A stretch of 64,000 bases of DNA from a bacterium SCSIO 12643 (GTDB lineage: Bacteria; Bacteroidota; Bacteroidia; Flavobacteriales_G; Salibacteraceae): the NCBI GenBank assembly GCA_024398135.1, contig CP073750.1:2170001-2234000 (forward strand). Reading direction: 5' to 3'. The translations under genes and the position numbers were made by a program. How positions within the stretch are numbered: position 1 is the stretch's first letter; the number at the start of each line of letters is the position of its first letter. Positions 54,580-63,431 of the stretch are shown here, one piece after another. Under the pieces are notes generated by a model. The model did not search any database, was not told the DNA's origin, and worked only from the letters and a program-made list of their open reading frames with translations.

Positions 54580-57447
54580 TTAGTTGTTAGTGAAGATTTT
54601 ATATACTAAAGTACCACCTACTGTGATTCCTCTTTTGTAAGAGCTCACGATTGTAGGTGCATTTCCCTGTGTAGATTCTTGCTCAACTTGAATTTCTGGA
54701 TTTAGTAAATTGCTGGCTGAGATATTGAATTGCCAGTGATCACCAAAATCATTCTTCCAGGTTAAATTCAAAGTGTTGATTGCTCTTTCGTAAGAATCAC
54801 CAATATTTTGTCTACCTACCGCATATAATCTTCTACTGAAGAAGTTATAAGAAGCTGTGATGGATACTTTGTATTTCTCAGTATATCTTTTTTCGTAAGT
54901 TAAATCCGCATTGGCAAGAATTGGTGATGCGCCTTCTAACTGTCTGTTTGGATTGTTAATTGTTACGCTACCACCAGTGGTGTTGTTGGTATCAATTTCA
55001 ACTTTTGAATAAATGTATGAGAAGTTTGCTCCGAAAGCTAAGTTTCTCAATGGAGATGAATCTGAAACAAAGTTTCTGAACTTTTTGATGAACTCAAATT
55101 CAATACCATATGCTTGTGCTGATTTTGCATTTTGGTATGTTAAAAGGATACCAGATGCAGAACCAATAGTAACTTGCTCGATTGGTTTATCGATCATTCT
55201 ACCAAAAACGGTTACAGAGTATAAATCTCCAGAGTTTGGATAGCGTTCAAATCTTAAGTCCAAGTTGGTGTTACTTGAGTTTTGAAGTAATGGGTTACCT
55301 TGTCTTACTTTACCCCCAAAGAACTCACGATACTGGAAAGGAGCCATTTCTTTAAAGTTTGGTCTGGTAATCGTTTGAGAAGCTACGAATCTTACCGAAG
55401 ATTTCTTATTTGGCGTATACTTTAAAGAGGCCATTGGTAAGATACTTAATGTATCAATTACTTCACTTTCTACGAATTGAGGCTCTAAAGGACTTGATTG
55501 ATTTCTGTAACGAATTTCCTGGTAACTTTTCTCCACACGAGCACCTGCTAAAGCATACCATCTTTCATTAAAATGGTAATCCAATGAAGCATATCCGGAG
55601 TGGATATTTACAGTACCTTCGGTTGCAGACTCTGGTCTTGACTCTTCTCTTTGCCAGAAGAAACCTTGTTCGTGATTCGCATCATTAATATAGTAATCAG
55701 GATTGTTCGCATCTACAGATTCAAATCCATTCGCTTGATTGATTCCTTTTAAGTTATGAGAATAGAACTTAAAATCCTGAGTTCTGGTTTTTAATCTTCC
55801 CTGGTATCCACCAGAAACAGTCATTTTTGCTTTTCCTGTTGAATCTTCTTGAAGAACGTATTTACCATTAACTGCAAAGTTGATTTCACGCTCATCCAGA
55901 TACATGTAGTAACGGTGTTGATCCGCAATATTATCTGTGAAGAATTGGTACTCATCTCTTGGAGCCCCTGGATCATGTGTCCAAATTAATTGTCTTCTGT
56001 CTGGTTCCTTTGAACCGGTGATTTGGTAAGCTGCATTCCAGTTAATCGTTAATTTCTCATCTTTTAATTTATGAGAACCTAAGATTTGGTTGGTCCATAA
56101 TTTGTTTTGAACCCAGGTGTATCTTCTTGTGAAGATATCTCCAAGGTTGTCGTAATCCCAGTGATAACCATCAGTTTCTCTAACAACATCTCTAGATAAG
56201 TTCACAAACATGGTGTTGAACTTAATGTTGTTGTTACTGTTGAAACGATAGTACAAAGATCCTAATGATGACATGCTTGTAGATTGGATACTTGCATCAT
56301 AGGTATAGTCAATGATTCTTGCATCTTGTGCATTTACCACACGGTGAATACCGCTTACGTTGTTGTTTTTGTTTTCAAAGCTTGTTAAAACTAAGAAACC
56401 AAGACCTTTACTATTGTCATCATTCCCATAGAAGTTACCTAAGTTAAATCCGAATTTAGAATTGATAGGAGCATTGATAAATGATGGGTTGAAGTTCTTT
56501 TTGAATGGAATTCCAGGATAAGATGGGTTTTTACCCGCATCGTTACTGTTGTATAATTCCTTTGGAGGATTGTCCAGTTTGTTCCATTGTGGATTCAACT
56601 CAGAAGGAACTGCACGTGTACCATCATCAAATCCGAAATAATCTAATTTACCACCATCATAAGTCATAAATGTTTTTCCGGTAGTTTGTGTGTTCATCCC
56701 AAGACCACCATATACGTTGAAAGTTTTATCCTCAGGATAATCTTTAGTGTTGATGTTAATAGATGCTCCGGAAACGTCACCAAATTGATTTGGAGTAAAC
56801 GTTTTTGCCACAGTTAAACTCTGAACAACAGATGTAGGGATGATATCCAAAGGAATCACCTTTTTATCCGGATCAGGACTTGGTAATGGAATGCCATTTA
56901 AGTATGCATTGTTATAACGGTCTCCCAATCCACGAACCAAAATACTTCCGGCTCCTACCTGTGATACACCCGACATTTTTGCTAAACCTTCCTGAACATC
57001 ACCAGCACCTTTTTTAGATAACTCTTGTGCGCCAATTTTTTCTTCTAAAGCTTCCGCATCTTGCCTTTCCATCATCAAAGCACTTTCTGACTCACGGTTT
57101 GCTTTAGCAATTACCTGAACCGATTTTAAAGAGAAAGATTTTTGTTGAATCTGAAAGTTTAATTCATAAGTCCCACCTTCAGCAACAGTAACTTCAGTGG
57201 TGTCTGTTTCGTATCCGGTGAAACTAACCGTCACGCGATGTGTTCCTACAGGAGCATTGATTTGAAATTTACCATCAAAGTCTGTAGTCCCCCCACTCGT
57301 TGTGCCTAATAAAAACACATTGGCGAATGGTACGGGCTCCTGTTTACCGTCAATAGATTCAGTAACTAGCCCTTTAATTGTTCCCGTCTGCGCCCAGGCG
57401 CTAAACGTAAAAATAATCCCTAATAGAAATAATCCGATATTTTTCAT
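54580..57447 (-). CDS. TonB-dependent receptor with carboxypeptidase-like N-domain
   Basis: The 955-aa outer-membrane protein starts at MKNIGLFLLGIIFTFSAWAQ; the frame extends 12 codons further. After the signal peptide comes a CarboxypepD_reg-like domain (about 20-105), a plug domain (about 115-235; VLVRGLGDRYN-type segment SILVRGLGDRYNNAYLNG and PLDIIPTSVVQSL) and a 22-strand barrel region to the C-terminus. There is no SusD homologue nearby; the partner is the beta-helix lipoprotein. It is divergent from a PhoB/PhoR-like system with the repeat operator in between. The substrate is unknown; phosphate or a phosphorylated compound is suggested by the regulator. Confidence 0.92.
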   Translation of the reverse strand: MKNIGLFLLGIIFTFSAWAQTGTIKGLVTESIDGKQEPVPFANVFLLGTTSGGTTDFDGKFQINAPVGTHRVTVSFTGYETDTTEVTVAEGGTYELNFQIQQKSFSLKSVQVIAKANRESESALMMERQDAEALEEKIGAQELSKKGAGDVQEGLAKMSGVSQVGAGSILVRGLGDRYNNAYLNGIPLPSPDPDKKVIPLDIIPTSVVQSLTVAKTFTPNQFGDVSGASININTKDYPEDKTFNVYGGLGMNTQTTGKTFMTYDGGKLDYFGFDDGTRAVPSELNPQWNKLDNPPKELYNSNDAGKNPSYPGIPFKKNFNPSFINAPINSKFGFNLGNFYGNDDNSKGLGFLVLTSFENKNNNVSGIHRVVNAQDARIIDYTYDASIQSTSMSSLGSLYYRFNSNNNIKFNTMFVNLSRDVVRETDGYHWDYDNLGDIFTRRYTWVQNKLWTNQILGSHKLKDEKLTINWNAAYQITGSKEPDRRQLIWTHDPGAPRDEYQFFTDNIADQHRYYMYLDEREINFAVNGKYVLQEDSTGKAKMTVSGGYQGRLKTRTQDFKFYSHNLKGINQANGFESVDANNPDYYINDANHEQGFFWQREESRPESATEGTVNIHSGYASLDYHFNERWYALAGARVEKSYQEIRYRNQSSPLEPQFVESEVIDTLSILPMASLKYTPNKKSSVRFVASQTITRPNFKEMAPFQYREFFGGKVRQGNPLLQNSSNTNLDLRFERYPNSGDLYSVTVFGRMIDKPIEQVTIGSASGILLTYQNAKSAQAYGIEFEFIKKFRNFVSDSSPLRNLAFGANFSYIYSKVEIDTNNTTGGSVTINNPNRQLEGASPILANADLTYEKRYTEKYKVSITASYNFFSRRLYAVGRQNIGDSYERAINTLNLTWKNDFGDHWQFNISASNLLNPEIQVEQESTQGNAPTIVSSYKRGITVGGTLVYKIFTNN

Positions 57448-57480
57448 TTCTGTATATATTATACGTACGATAATGTGGCG

Positions 57481-57488
57481 CAAAAGAA
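57481..57488 (-). promoter_or_regulatory. Degenerate -7 box of the TonB-dependent receptor
   Basis: On the minus strand TTCTTTTG has one mismatch to TAnnTTTG. It is exactly 22 bp from the first operator repeat, as in the lipoprotein promoter. Confidence 0.5.
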
Positions 57489-57510
57489 CTTCTATAATGA
57501 TACTTTGCGC

Positions 57511-57568
57511 TTAATTCAATCTTAAGGTTGAGTTAACTAATTCGGCTTTATGTTAAGCTAGTATTAAG
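57511..57568. promoter_or_regulatory. Five-repeat TTAA operator between receptor and phoB-like gene
   Basis: TTAA-core repeats start at 57511, 57522 and 57533, then at 57553 and 57564: two groups at 11-bp period separated by a 20-bp step. All five cores are exact. It lies upstream of both the receptor (minus) and the response regulator (plus), so it could control both. It matches the second operator at 54401-54458 in every spacing. Confidence 0.75.
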
Positions 57569-57604
57569 TTTGTGAAACCGTTTTGTGGTGAATTATTTTC
57601 TTAC

Positions 57605-57634
57605 TTGGTGTTCCTAGTGATTAGTCTAATTTTG
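57605..57634 (+). promoter_or_regulatory. Promoter of the phoB/phoR-like genes
   Basis: A -33 TTG (57605-57607) and -7 TAATTTTG (57627-57634) are spaced by 19 bp. The predicted leader is about 25 nt. The operator ends 37 bp upstream of the -33, leaving room for activation or autoregulation. Confidence 0.68.
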
Positions 57635-57665
57635 ACTTTACAATTTTTACATAAGATTTACGAAG

Positions 57666-58331
57666 ATGAATAAGATACTTTTAGTAGATGATGACCCGGA
57701 TATTTTAGAATTTATAGAGTATAATCTTGAAAAAGAGGGTTTTGATGTTTCTACTGCCGCTGATGGAATTGAGGCTTTAAAGAAAGCTGAAGAGATTGTG
57801 CCGGATCTGATTCTTTTAGATATGATGATGCCGGAAATGGATGGCGTGGAGACCTGTACTAAATTGCGTGAAATAGATTCAGTTAAAAATACACGTATTG
57901 CTTTCTTAACTGCGAGAGGGGAAGATTACTCTCAAATCGCTGGTTTTGATGCGGGTGGAGATGATTACATCTTAAAGCCTGTAAAGCCAAGAGTTTTGGT
58001 GAGTCGTATTAAGGCTTTGTTAAGAAGATCAAGTGATGTAGATAACAATGCACAGGAAAACGAAGGGTTAAAAATCGATAGAGAACGTTATGAAGTTACA
58101 CGTGATGGAGAAAGAATCTCTTTACCACGTAAAGAATTCGAATTATTAGCCTTGCTGATGTCTAAATCTGGTAAGGTATTTACACGTGAAGTAATCTTGT
58201 CGACCGTTTGGGGAGAAGAAGTTGTTGTTGGAGATAGAACCATTGATGTTCATATCCGTAAGTTAAGAGAAAAATTGGGTAGTGATTATATTAAAACGGT
58301 AAAAGGAGTAGGCTATAAATTTAGTGCCTAG
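57666..58331 (+). CDS. PhoB-like response regulator (OmpR family)
   Basis: The 221-aa protein has a receiver domain (1-120) with acidic pocket D8/D9, phospho-acceptor D52 in LILLDMMMPEMDG and the switch Thr/Lys in FLTARGED and YILKPVKP. A winged helix follows with FELLALLMSKSGKVFTREV and GDRTIDVHIRKLREKLG, close to the PhoB recognition region. Such regulators bind 11-bp direct repeats, and two TTAA repeat arrays flank the adjacent receptor system. The kinase gene follows by 38 bp. Confidence 0.93.
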   Translation: MNKILLVDDDPDILEFIEYNLEKEGFDVSTAADGIEALKKAEEIVPDLILLDMMMPEMDGVETCTKLREIDSVKNTRIAFLTARGEDYSQIAGFDAGGDDYILKPVKPRVLVSRIKALLRRSSDVDNNAQENEGLKIDRERYEVTRDGERISLPRKEFELLALLMSKSGKVFTREVILSTVWGEEVVVGDRTIDVHIRKLREKLGSDYIKTVKGVGYKFSA

Positions 58332-58369
58332 CCCAATTTATCGTTATATTGCCTACCTTAATGTGATCT

Positions 58370-59413
58370 ATGAAAGAAGAATCACCGCACGATATTGCGC
58401 GTAAGATTTCAGTATACATATATGTAGTTCTTACGTTAACCTTGCTACCATTGGTATTGTATTATACGCATGGGTGGAAGCCTATTGTTGTATTTACAGC
58501 AGTAATGGGAGTTGTTTTTTATGCAATATGGCGTTTGATCAAATACAATATTGAGTTCTTTGTTTATAGAAGAATTAAATTGATCTATAAAACGATTTCC
58601 AAATTGAAAACCAATAAATATCCGCAGGAAGCGATGGATTATGAAACGGATATTATTGGAGATGTAAACAAAGATGTTTTACAATGGGAGAAGGAAAGTA
58701 AGAATGAAATTCGTCAGCTAAAAGAACAGGCCAAATACAGAAAGGAATTTATTGGGAATCTGGCGCATGAGTTAAGAACTCCGGCATTTAATATGCAAGG
58801 ATATTTGTTGACCTTGATAGAGGGTGGACTGGAAGACCCAAAGATCAATACCAAATATTTAGCGCGCGCAGATAAGAATCTGGATCGTTTAATTTATTTG
58901 ATTAACGATTTGGATAAGATTACGCGTTTGGAAGCAGGCGAAGATCCTTTGGAAATGGAGGAGTTTGATTTGGTGGATTTGGCCAATGAGCTGGTAGATT
59001 ATCAAGAGGACCGTGCATCAGAAAAAGAAATTGAAATCACTGTAGCCAATTCCGATAAGCCATTGAAAGTAATGGCCGATAAGGAGAAAATTTCCCAGGT
59101 GTTTACCAACCTGATCGTAAATGCCATCAGATATGGGAAAGACAAAGGGTGGATCAAGATTCGTTTCTATGATATGGCCGATAATATTCTGGTGGAGATT
59201 GAGGATAATGGGATTGGTATTGCGGAAGAAAATATCCCAAGGCTTTTCGAACGTTTTTATAGAGTAGACAAATCCAGAGCGCGACACTCAGGTGGTACAG
59301 GATTAGGGTTGGCTATTGTAAGACATATTATAGATGCACATCAGCAAACTATTAATGTACGAAGCGCCATTGGAGAAGGCTCGGTGTTTTCATTTACACT
59401 TGCAAAAGCTTAG
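58370..59413 (+). CDS. PhoR-like sensor histidine kinase
   Basis: The 347-aa kinase has two adjacent N-terminal helices (about 14-33 and 37-58) with almost no periplasmic loop, like PhoR. A cytoplasmic coiled coil (about 65-125) precedes HisKA with His133 in GNLAHELRTPAFNMQGYL. The HATPase_c domain has the N-box NLIVNAIRYGKDKG, G1 EDNGIGIAEENI, F-box RLFERFYRVD and G2 GGTGLGLAIV. Lack of an external domain implies sensing through another membrane complex or in the membrane. It is co-transcribed with the regulator. Confidence 0.93.
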   Translation: MKEESPHDIARKISVYIYVVLTLTLLPLVLYYTHGWKPIVVFTAVMGVVFYAIWRLIKYNIEFFVYRRIKLIYKTISKLKTNKYPQEAMDYETDIIGDVNKDVLQWEKESKNEIRQLKEQAKYRKEFIGNLAHELRTPAFNMQGYLLTLIEGGLEDPKINTKYLARADKNLDRLIYLINDLDKITRLEAGEDPLEMEEFDLVDLANELVDYQEDRASEKEIEITVANSDKPLKVMADKEKISQVFTNLIVNAIRYGKDKGWIKIRFYDMADNILVEIEDNGIGIAEENIPRLFERFYRVDKSRARHSGGTGLGLAIVRHIIDAHQQTINVRSAIGEGSVFSFTLAKA

Positions 59414-59477
59414 AATAGGATTCTCATATGGACGTCATTAAATGGGCTTAACAATGCTCTAAATATTCCGAAAGACC

Positions 59478-59485
59478 TATATTTG
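59478..59485 (+). promoter_or_regulatory. -7 element of tsaC/sua5, near-leaderless
   Basis: TATATTTG fits TAnnTTTG exactly and lies only 6 bp before the ATG at 59492, so transcription would begin at or within a few bases of the start codon. Confidence 0.5.
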
Positions 59486-59491
59486 CAGCCC

Positions 59492-60460
59492 ATGGCAGCT
59501 TTAGGAAAGGATTTAGAAGTAGCAAAGGAATTTTTAATTAACGATGGGTTAGTTGCAATTCCAACTGAGACGGTTTATGGTTTAGCCGCAAATGCATTAA
59601 AAGAAGAAAGTGTAATCAAAATTTTCGAAGCAAAAGAGCGACCATCTTTTGATCCGTTGATCGTTCATGTGCCAAGCTTATCCGCTGCAGATGAATTGGT
59701 TGAAGAAATCCCTGAATCTGCAAAAAAATTAGCAAAAGCTTTCTGGCCGGGTCCATTGACTTTGGTTTTAAAGAAAAGTGAGAAAGTACCGTTAGCCGTA
59801 ACTTCTGGGATGGATACTGTTGGAATCCGTGTTCCAAAACATCCATTGGCTTTAGAGTTATTAAAATCATTAGATTTCCCATTGGCGGCACCAAGTGCCA
59901 ATCCGTTTGGATATACCAGTCCAACCATCGCATTTCATGTAAATACACAGTTAGGACATAAGGTAGATTACATTCTGGATGGTGGACCATGTTCCGTGGG
60001 GATTGAGTCTACGATTGTGAGTTGTATTGATGATCGTGTAGAGGTTTTAAGATTGGGTGGTTTGACTTTAGAAGAGATTGAAAAAACATTGGGAAAACCA
60101 GTGGATGAAATCAGAATTTCAAGTGATAAGCCAAATGCTCCGGGGATGTTGTCCAGTCACTATAATCCAGGTAAAAAGATCATTATAGGAAATATTGATC
60201 ATAATTTAAGAAAGTTTCCACGTGCCAGAGTTGGTGTGTTGTCTTACAAAAGAACTTTCAAGAATTTAAACATTACAAAGCAGGTTGCGCTTTCTCCAAA
60301 GGGAGATATTAAAGAAGCGGCAAAAAACCTATTTGGAGCACTTCGCAAATTGGATTCTCGTGCAGTAGAGTTTATTCTTACAGAAAAAGTTCCGGATGAA
60401 GGTCTTGGGAAGGCGATTAACGATAGATTGTTACGCGCTTCCCATAATAAAGAAGATTAG
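59492..60460 (+). CDS. tsaC: L-threonylcarbamoyladenylate synthase (Sua5 type)
   Basis: The 322-aa protein makes threonylcarbamoyl-AMP for the t6A37 tRNA modification. The YrdC domain (1-200) has VAIPTETVYGLAANAL, KERPSFDPLIVHV and PSANPFGYTSPT. A linker, PGMLSSHYNPGKKI, leads to the Sua5 C-terminal domain (about 215-322). I start it at MAALGKDLEVAKEF; the frame extends only three codons further, through the -7 box. Its stop nearly touches that of the convergent mazG-like gene. Confidence 0.95.
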   Translation: MAALGKDLEVAKEFLINDGLVAIPTETVYGLAANALKEESVIKIFEAKERPSFDPLIVHVPSLSAADELVEEIPESAKKLAKAFWPGPLTLVLKKSEKVPLAVTSGMDTVGIRVPKHPLALELLKSLDFPLAAPSANPFGYTSPTIAFHVNTQLGHKVDYILDGGPCSVGIESTIVSCIDDRVEVLRLGGLTLEEIEKTLGKPVDEIRISSDKPNAPGMLSSHYNPGKKIIIGNIDHNLRKFPRARVGVLSYKRTFKNLNITKQVALSPKGDIKEAAKNLFGALRKLDSRAVEFILTEKVPDEGLGKAINDRLLRASHNKED

Positions 60461-60462
60461 TC

Positions 60463-60792
60463 TTATTGTAACTTCGGATTGTTTTTATGACGATCCTTAT
60501 CTCTTTCGGTCTTTAGTTTCATTTTATTCTGGAAAGCTGTTTCCAAATCAACACCTGTTTGATTGGCCAGACAAATCGCCACAAAAATTACGTCAGCAAG
60601 TTCTTCTCCCAGGTCTTTTTGTTTGTCAGATTCTTTTTCACTTTGTTCTCCATATCTACGCGCAATGATTCTCGCCACCTCGCCAACCTCTTCGGTTAGT
60701 TGTGCCATATTGGTTAATTCGTTAAAGTATCTAACCCCCACGGTTTTTATCCATTCATCTACTTGCTCCTGTAGTTCTTTCATTCCTGCCAT
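60463..60792 (-). CDS. MazG-type nucleotide pyrophosphohydrolase
   Basis: The 109-aa all-alpha hydrolase has the metal site LTEEVGEVARII (E-E-x-x-E) and, after a short insert, EELADVIFVAICLANQTG (E-x-x-D). Such short MazG-like enzymes clean up aberrant or excess (d)NTPs. It overlaps the dtd stop by one base, so the two housecleaning genes are coupled. Confidence 0.93.
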   Translation of the reverse strand: MAGMKELQEQVDEWIKTVGVRYFNELTNMAQLTEEVGEVARIIARRYGEQSEKESDKQKDLGEELADVIFVAICLANQTGVDLETAFQNKMKLKTERDKDRHKNNPKLQ

Positions 60793-61244
60793 TATTCTTT
60801 GTTTTTGGTATCGATAATGATGGTAACCGGTCCATCATTGGTCATAGAAATTTGCATGTCGCCTCCAAACTCACCTGATTGAATTGGTTGATCCAGAAGA
60901 TTAAATAATTCATCGATAAAATCTTCGTAAAGTTTATTGGCATGTTCTGGACGCCCCGCTTTGATGTAAGAAGGACGGTTGCCTTTTTTTGTTTTTGCGT
61001 GAAGTGTAAATTGACTGATCACTAAAATGTTTCCTTTTACATCTCTAATGTTGAGGTTCATTTTACCATCTTCATCACTAAACAATCGAAGTTTATAGAT
61101 TTTAGAAGCGAGCCATTTCACATCCTCAATGGTATCTGCGTCTTCAACACCCAGAAGGACAACATATCCTTGTTGTATAGCTCCAATCTTTTTGCCTTTG
61201 ATGGATACCTTGGCTTCAGTGACTCTTTGGATAACGCTTCGCAC
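60792..61244 (-). CDS. dtd: D-aminoacyl-tRNA deacylase
   Basis: The 150-aa enzyme removes D-amino acids (and Gly) from mischarged tRNA. It has the N-terminal RSVIQRVTEAKVSI, the SQFTLHA motif (catalytic region, about 78-84) and the C-terminal NDGPVTIIID cross-subunit motif. The start codon is GTG (61244). It is coupled to mazG by a one-base overlap. Confidence 0.96.
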   Translation of the reverse strand: MRSVIQRVTEAKVSIKGKKIGAIQQGYVVLLGVEDADTIEDVKWLASKIYKLRLFSDEDGKMNLNIRDVKGNILVISQFTLHAKTKKGNRPSYIKAGRPEHANKLYEDFIDELFNLLDQPIQSGEFGGDMQISMTNDGPVTIIIDTKNKE

Positions 61245-61273
61245 AGATGAATTTTTAGAAAGTCAAAAGTATG

Positions 61274-62548
61274 TTATACAGATGGGTTTCCTAAAAGAAC
61301 ACGATATGTTTGACGTGTTTTTTGTTCCATAAATACGATTCGATCATTTTTAAGTTGATCGATGATCTCCTCGTTGTAATGTCTAATGGTAATAAGTTCT
61401 ACATCGCTATTGTATTTGACCTCATAAGATTGTTGTAAATCTTTGATCAATTCTAACAAACGCCATTCTTTATTATGAACTGCGGCCGTAAAATAAACTG
61501 CTGAGTTTTGCATGATATCGATCTTCACTTTATGACGTGCAAAACATTCGAAAATATGGCTTAAGTGCTCTTCTACAATAAATGAAAAATCTCGTGTGGC
61601 GATGGTAATTAACCATTGACCATTTTGCGTGATGTAAGAAGGAATCTCTGTATTGGTTACTGCATTTTGACTAATCAAGGTTCCAGTAGCATCAGGGTCT
61701 ACGAACGATTTTACATACATGCGGATGTTTTTTCGTTGTAGAGGTTGGATGGTTCTGGGATGGATGACAGAAGCTCCATAGTAAGCCAATTCAATTGCTT
61801 CGTGGAATGAAACTTCATCCAGTTTTACGGCATCCTGGAATTTTCTTGGATCAGCGTTTAACACTCCAGGAACATCCTTCCAAATAAACATTTCATCGGC
61901 ATCCAAACAATAAGCTAAAATGGCTGCAGAATAATCTGAACCTTCTCTTCCTAGTGTAGTGGTTCTACTTTGGTTATCGGAAGCGATAAAACCTTGAGTA
62001 ACTACGATACTTGTTTCAGATACATTTGGAGCCAATTGTGTATTGACCAAACGCTCCGTTTGTTCCCAGTTAATACGACCCTCTTTAAAATTGCTATCTG
62101 TTTTGATGATTGTACGTGCATCTACCCAAATCGAGTTGAGACCGCTACATTTAAGGTGATTGTCAATGATTAATGTACTGGTAAGCTCTCCAATCGAAAC
62201 CAATTTGTCATAGAGTTCATCCGAGTTACCTTCAAATGCTTCCGTCTGATAAGGTATAATTTCTTCAAAAAGATTGGATACGTGTTTTTTTAACCATGGA
62301 CGATCTAATTGAAATAATTCATCAATAATTATATCATGGAAATCCTTAAATTTTTGAATATGCTGATCTAATTCACCATCATTTTCAATAATAGATCTAT
62401 GGATAGCTTCCAGTGCATTGGTAGATTTACCCATGGCAGAAATAACAACAACCAATGGTTCTCCAATAAATTTGTTAAGAATGGTGGTGACATTACGAAT
62501 TGCGTCTGCATCCTTTACCGAAGCCCCACCAAATTTAAAAACGCGCAT
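61274..62548 (-). CDS. lysC: Aspartate kinase
   Basis: The 424-aa monofunctional enzyme phosphorylates aspartate at the entry to Lys/Thr/Met synthesis. It has VFKFGGASVKDADAIRN (residues 3-19), GELTSTLIID, TTLGREGSDYSAAILAYCL and a C-terminal ACT-like region (about 300-424) for feedback control. I start it at ATG 62548; a TTG two codons upstream is also in frame. It precedes dtd by 29 bp on the same strand. Confidence 0.94.
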   Translation of the reverse strand: MRVFKFGGASVKDADAIRNVTTILNKFIGEPLVVVISAMGKSTNALEAIHRSIIENDGELDQHIQKFKDFHDIIIDELFQLDRPWLKKHVSNLFEEIIPYQTEAFEGNSDELYDKLVSIGELTSTLIIDNHLKCSGLNSIWVDARTIIKTDSNFKEGRINWEQTERLVNTQLAPNVSETSIVVTQGFIASDNQSRTTTLGREGSDYSAAILAYCLDADEMFIWKDVPGVLNADPRKFQDAVKLDEVSFHEAIELAYYGASVIHPRTIQPLQRKNIRMYVKSFVDPDATGTLISQNAVTNTEIPSYITQNGQWLITIATRDFSFIVEEHLSHIFECFARHKVKIDIMQNSAVYFTAAVHNKEWRLLELIKDLQQSYEVKYNSDVELITIRHYNEEIIDQLKNDRIVFMEQKTRQTYRVLLGNPSV

Positions 62549-62698
62549 ATTCAATAATTTAGTGCAATAATAACATTCTAAGTCTGACTTAAAAATCGAT
62601 TAAAGGATTCTCTAAAATGCGGATTAACATTTTTTAAATTTCACCAAAATTTAGGGTTTAGAACATTTTGACGATTTTTGTGTTTTAAAATTAGAATT

Positions 62699-63427
62699 AT
62701 GATTAAAGAATCATCGAATCCGATATTAAATACGAAGGCATTTGATAAAGCGTCTTCTACTATTCATAGTACAGAGGTAATGACCGTAAACGGAACGGTT
62801 CAGAAAACGTTTGTGTTAACGATTTTGGTTTTAGCCAGTGCCATGTGGTCATGGATGAATCCGGGAAGTTTATGGGTAATGATTGGTGCTATTGGCGGTT
62901 TAATTGCGGCTTTAGTAACAGCTTTTAAGCCAATGGCTGCACCCATATCCGCTCCTATTTATGCCGTATTGGAAGGATTGTTTTTAGGAGGGATTTCTTA
63001 TTTATATGCAGGTGGTGAAGGTTTTGGAGGGATTGTGATGCAAGCGATTACGTTAACCATTGGAGTATTGTTCCTAATGCTATTTTTATACTCTTCCGGA
63101 ATTATCAAAGTGACAGAAAAATTGAAAATGGGAATTGTAGCGGCAACGGGCGCAATTTTCTTAATGTATTTGATCAATTTTATCATGAGTTTTTTCGGAG
63201 CTGCGTTTTTCACGATGCAGGATACCTCAATGACCGCAATCGGAATTAATTTACTTATTGTTGGTGTAGCAGCATTTAATCTACTGATAGATTTCGATTT
63301 TATTGAAAAAGCTGCAGCTGCAAGAGCGCCAAAAGCCATGGAATGGTATGGTGCTTTTGGATTGATGGTAACATTGGTATGGCTTTATATTGAGCTTTTA
63401 AGATTGTTATCACGTTTACGCGATTAA
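62699..63427 (+). CDS. Bax inhibitor-1/YccA family membrane protein
   Basis: The 242-aa protein has seven membrane helices. Characteristic stretches are PISAPIYAVLEGLFLGGISYLY and the C-terminal FNLLIDFDFIEKAAAARAPK, which holds the two Asp of the pH-gated calcium-leak site in the BsYetJ family. It may act as a Ca2+ leak channel or an FtsH modulator. The start is at MIKESSNPILNTKAF; the track extends seven codons upstream from a non-ATG. Confidence 0.93.
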   Translation: MIKESSNPILNTKAFDKASSTIHSTEVMTVNGTVQKTFVLTILVLASAMWSWMNPGSLWVMIGAIGGLIAALVTAFKPMAAPISAPIYAVLEGLFLGGISYLYAGGEGFGGIVMQAITLTIGVLFLMLFLYSSGIIKVTEKLKMGIVAATGAIFLMYLINFIMSFFGAAFFTMQDTSMTAIGINLLIVGVAAFNLLIDFDFIEKAAAARAPKAMEWYGAFGLMVTLVWLYIELLRLLSRLRD

Positions 63428-63431
63428 TCCG

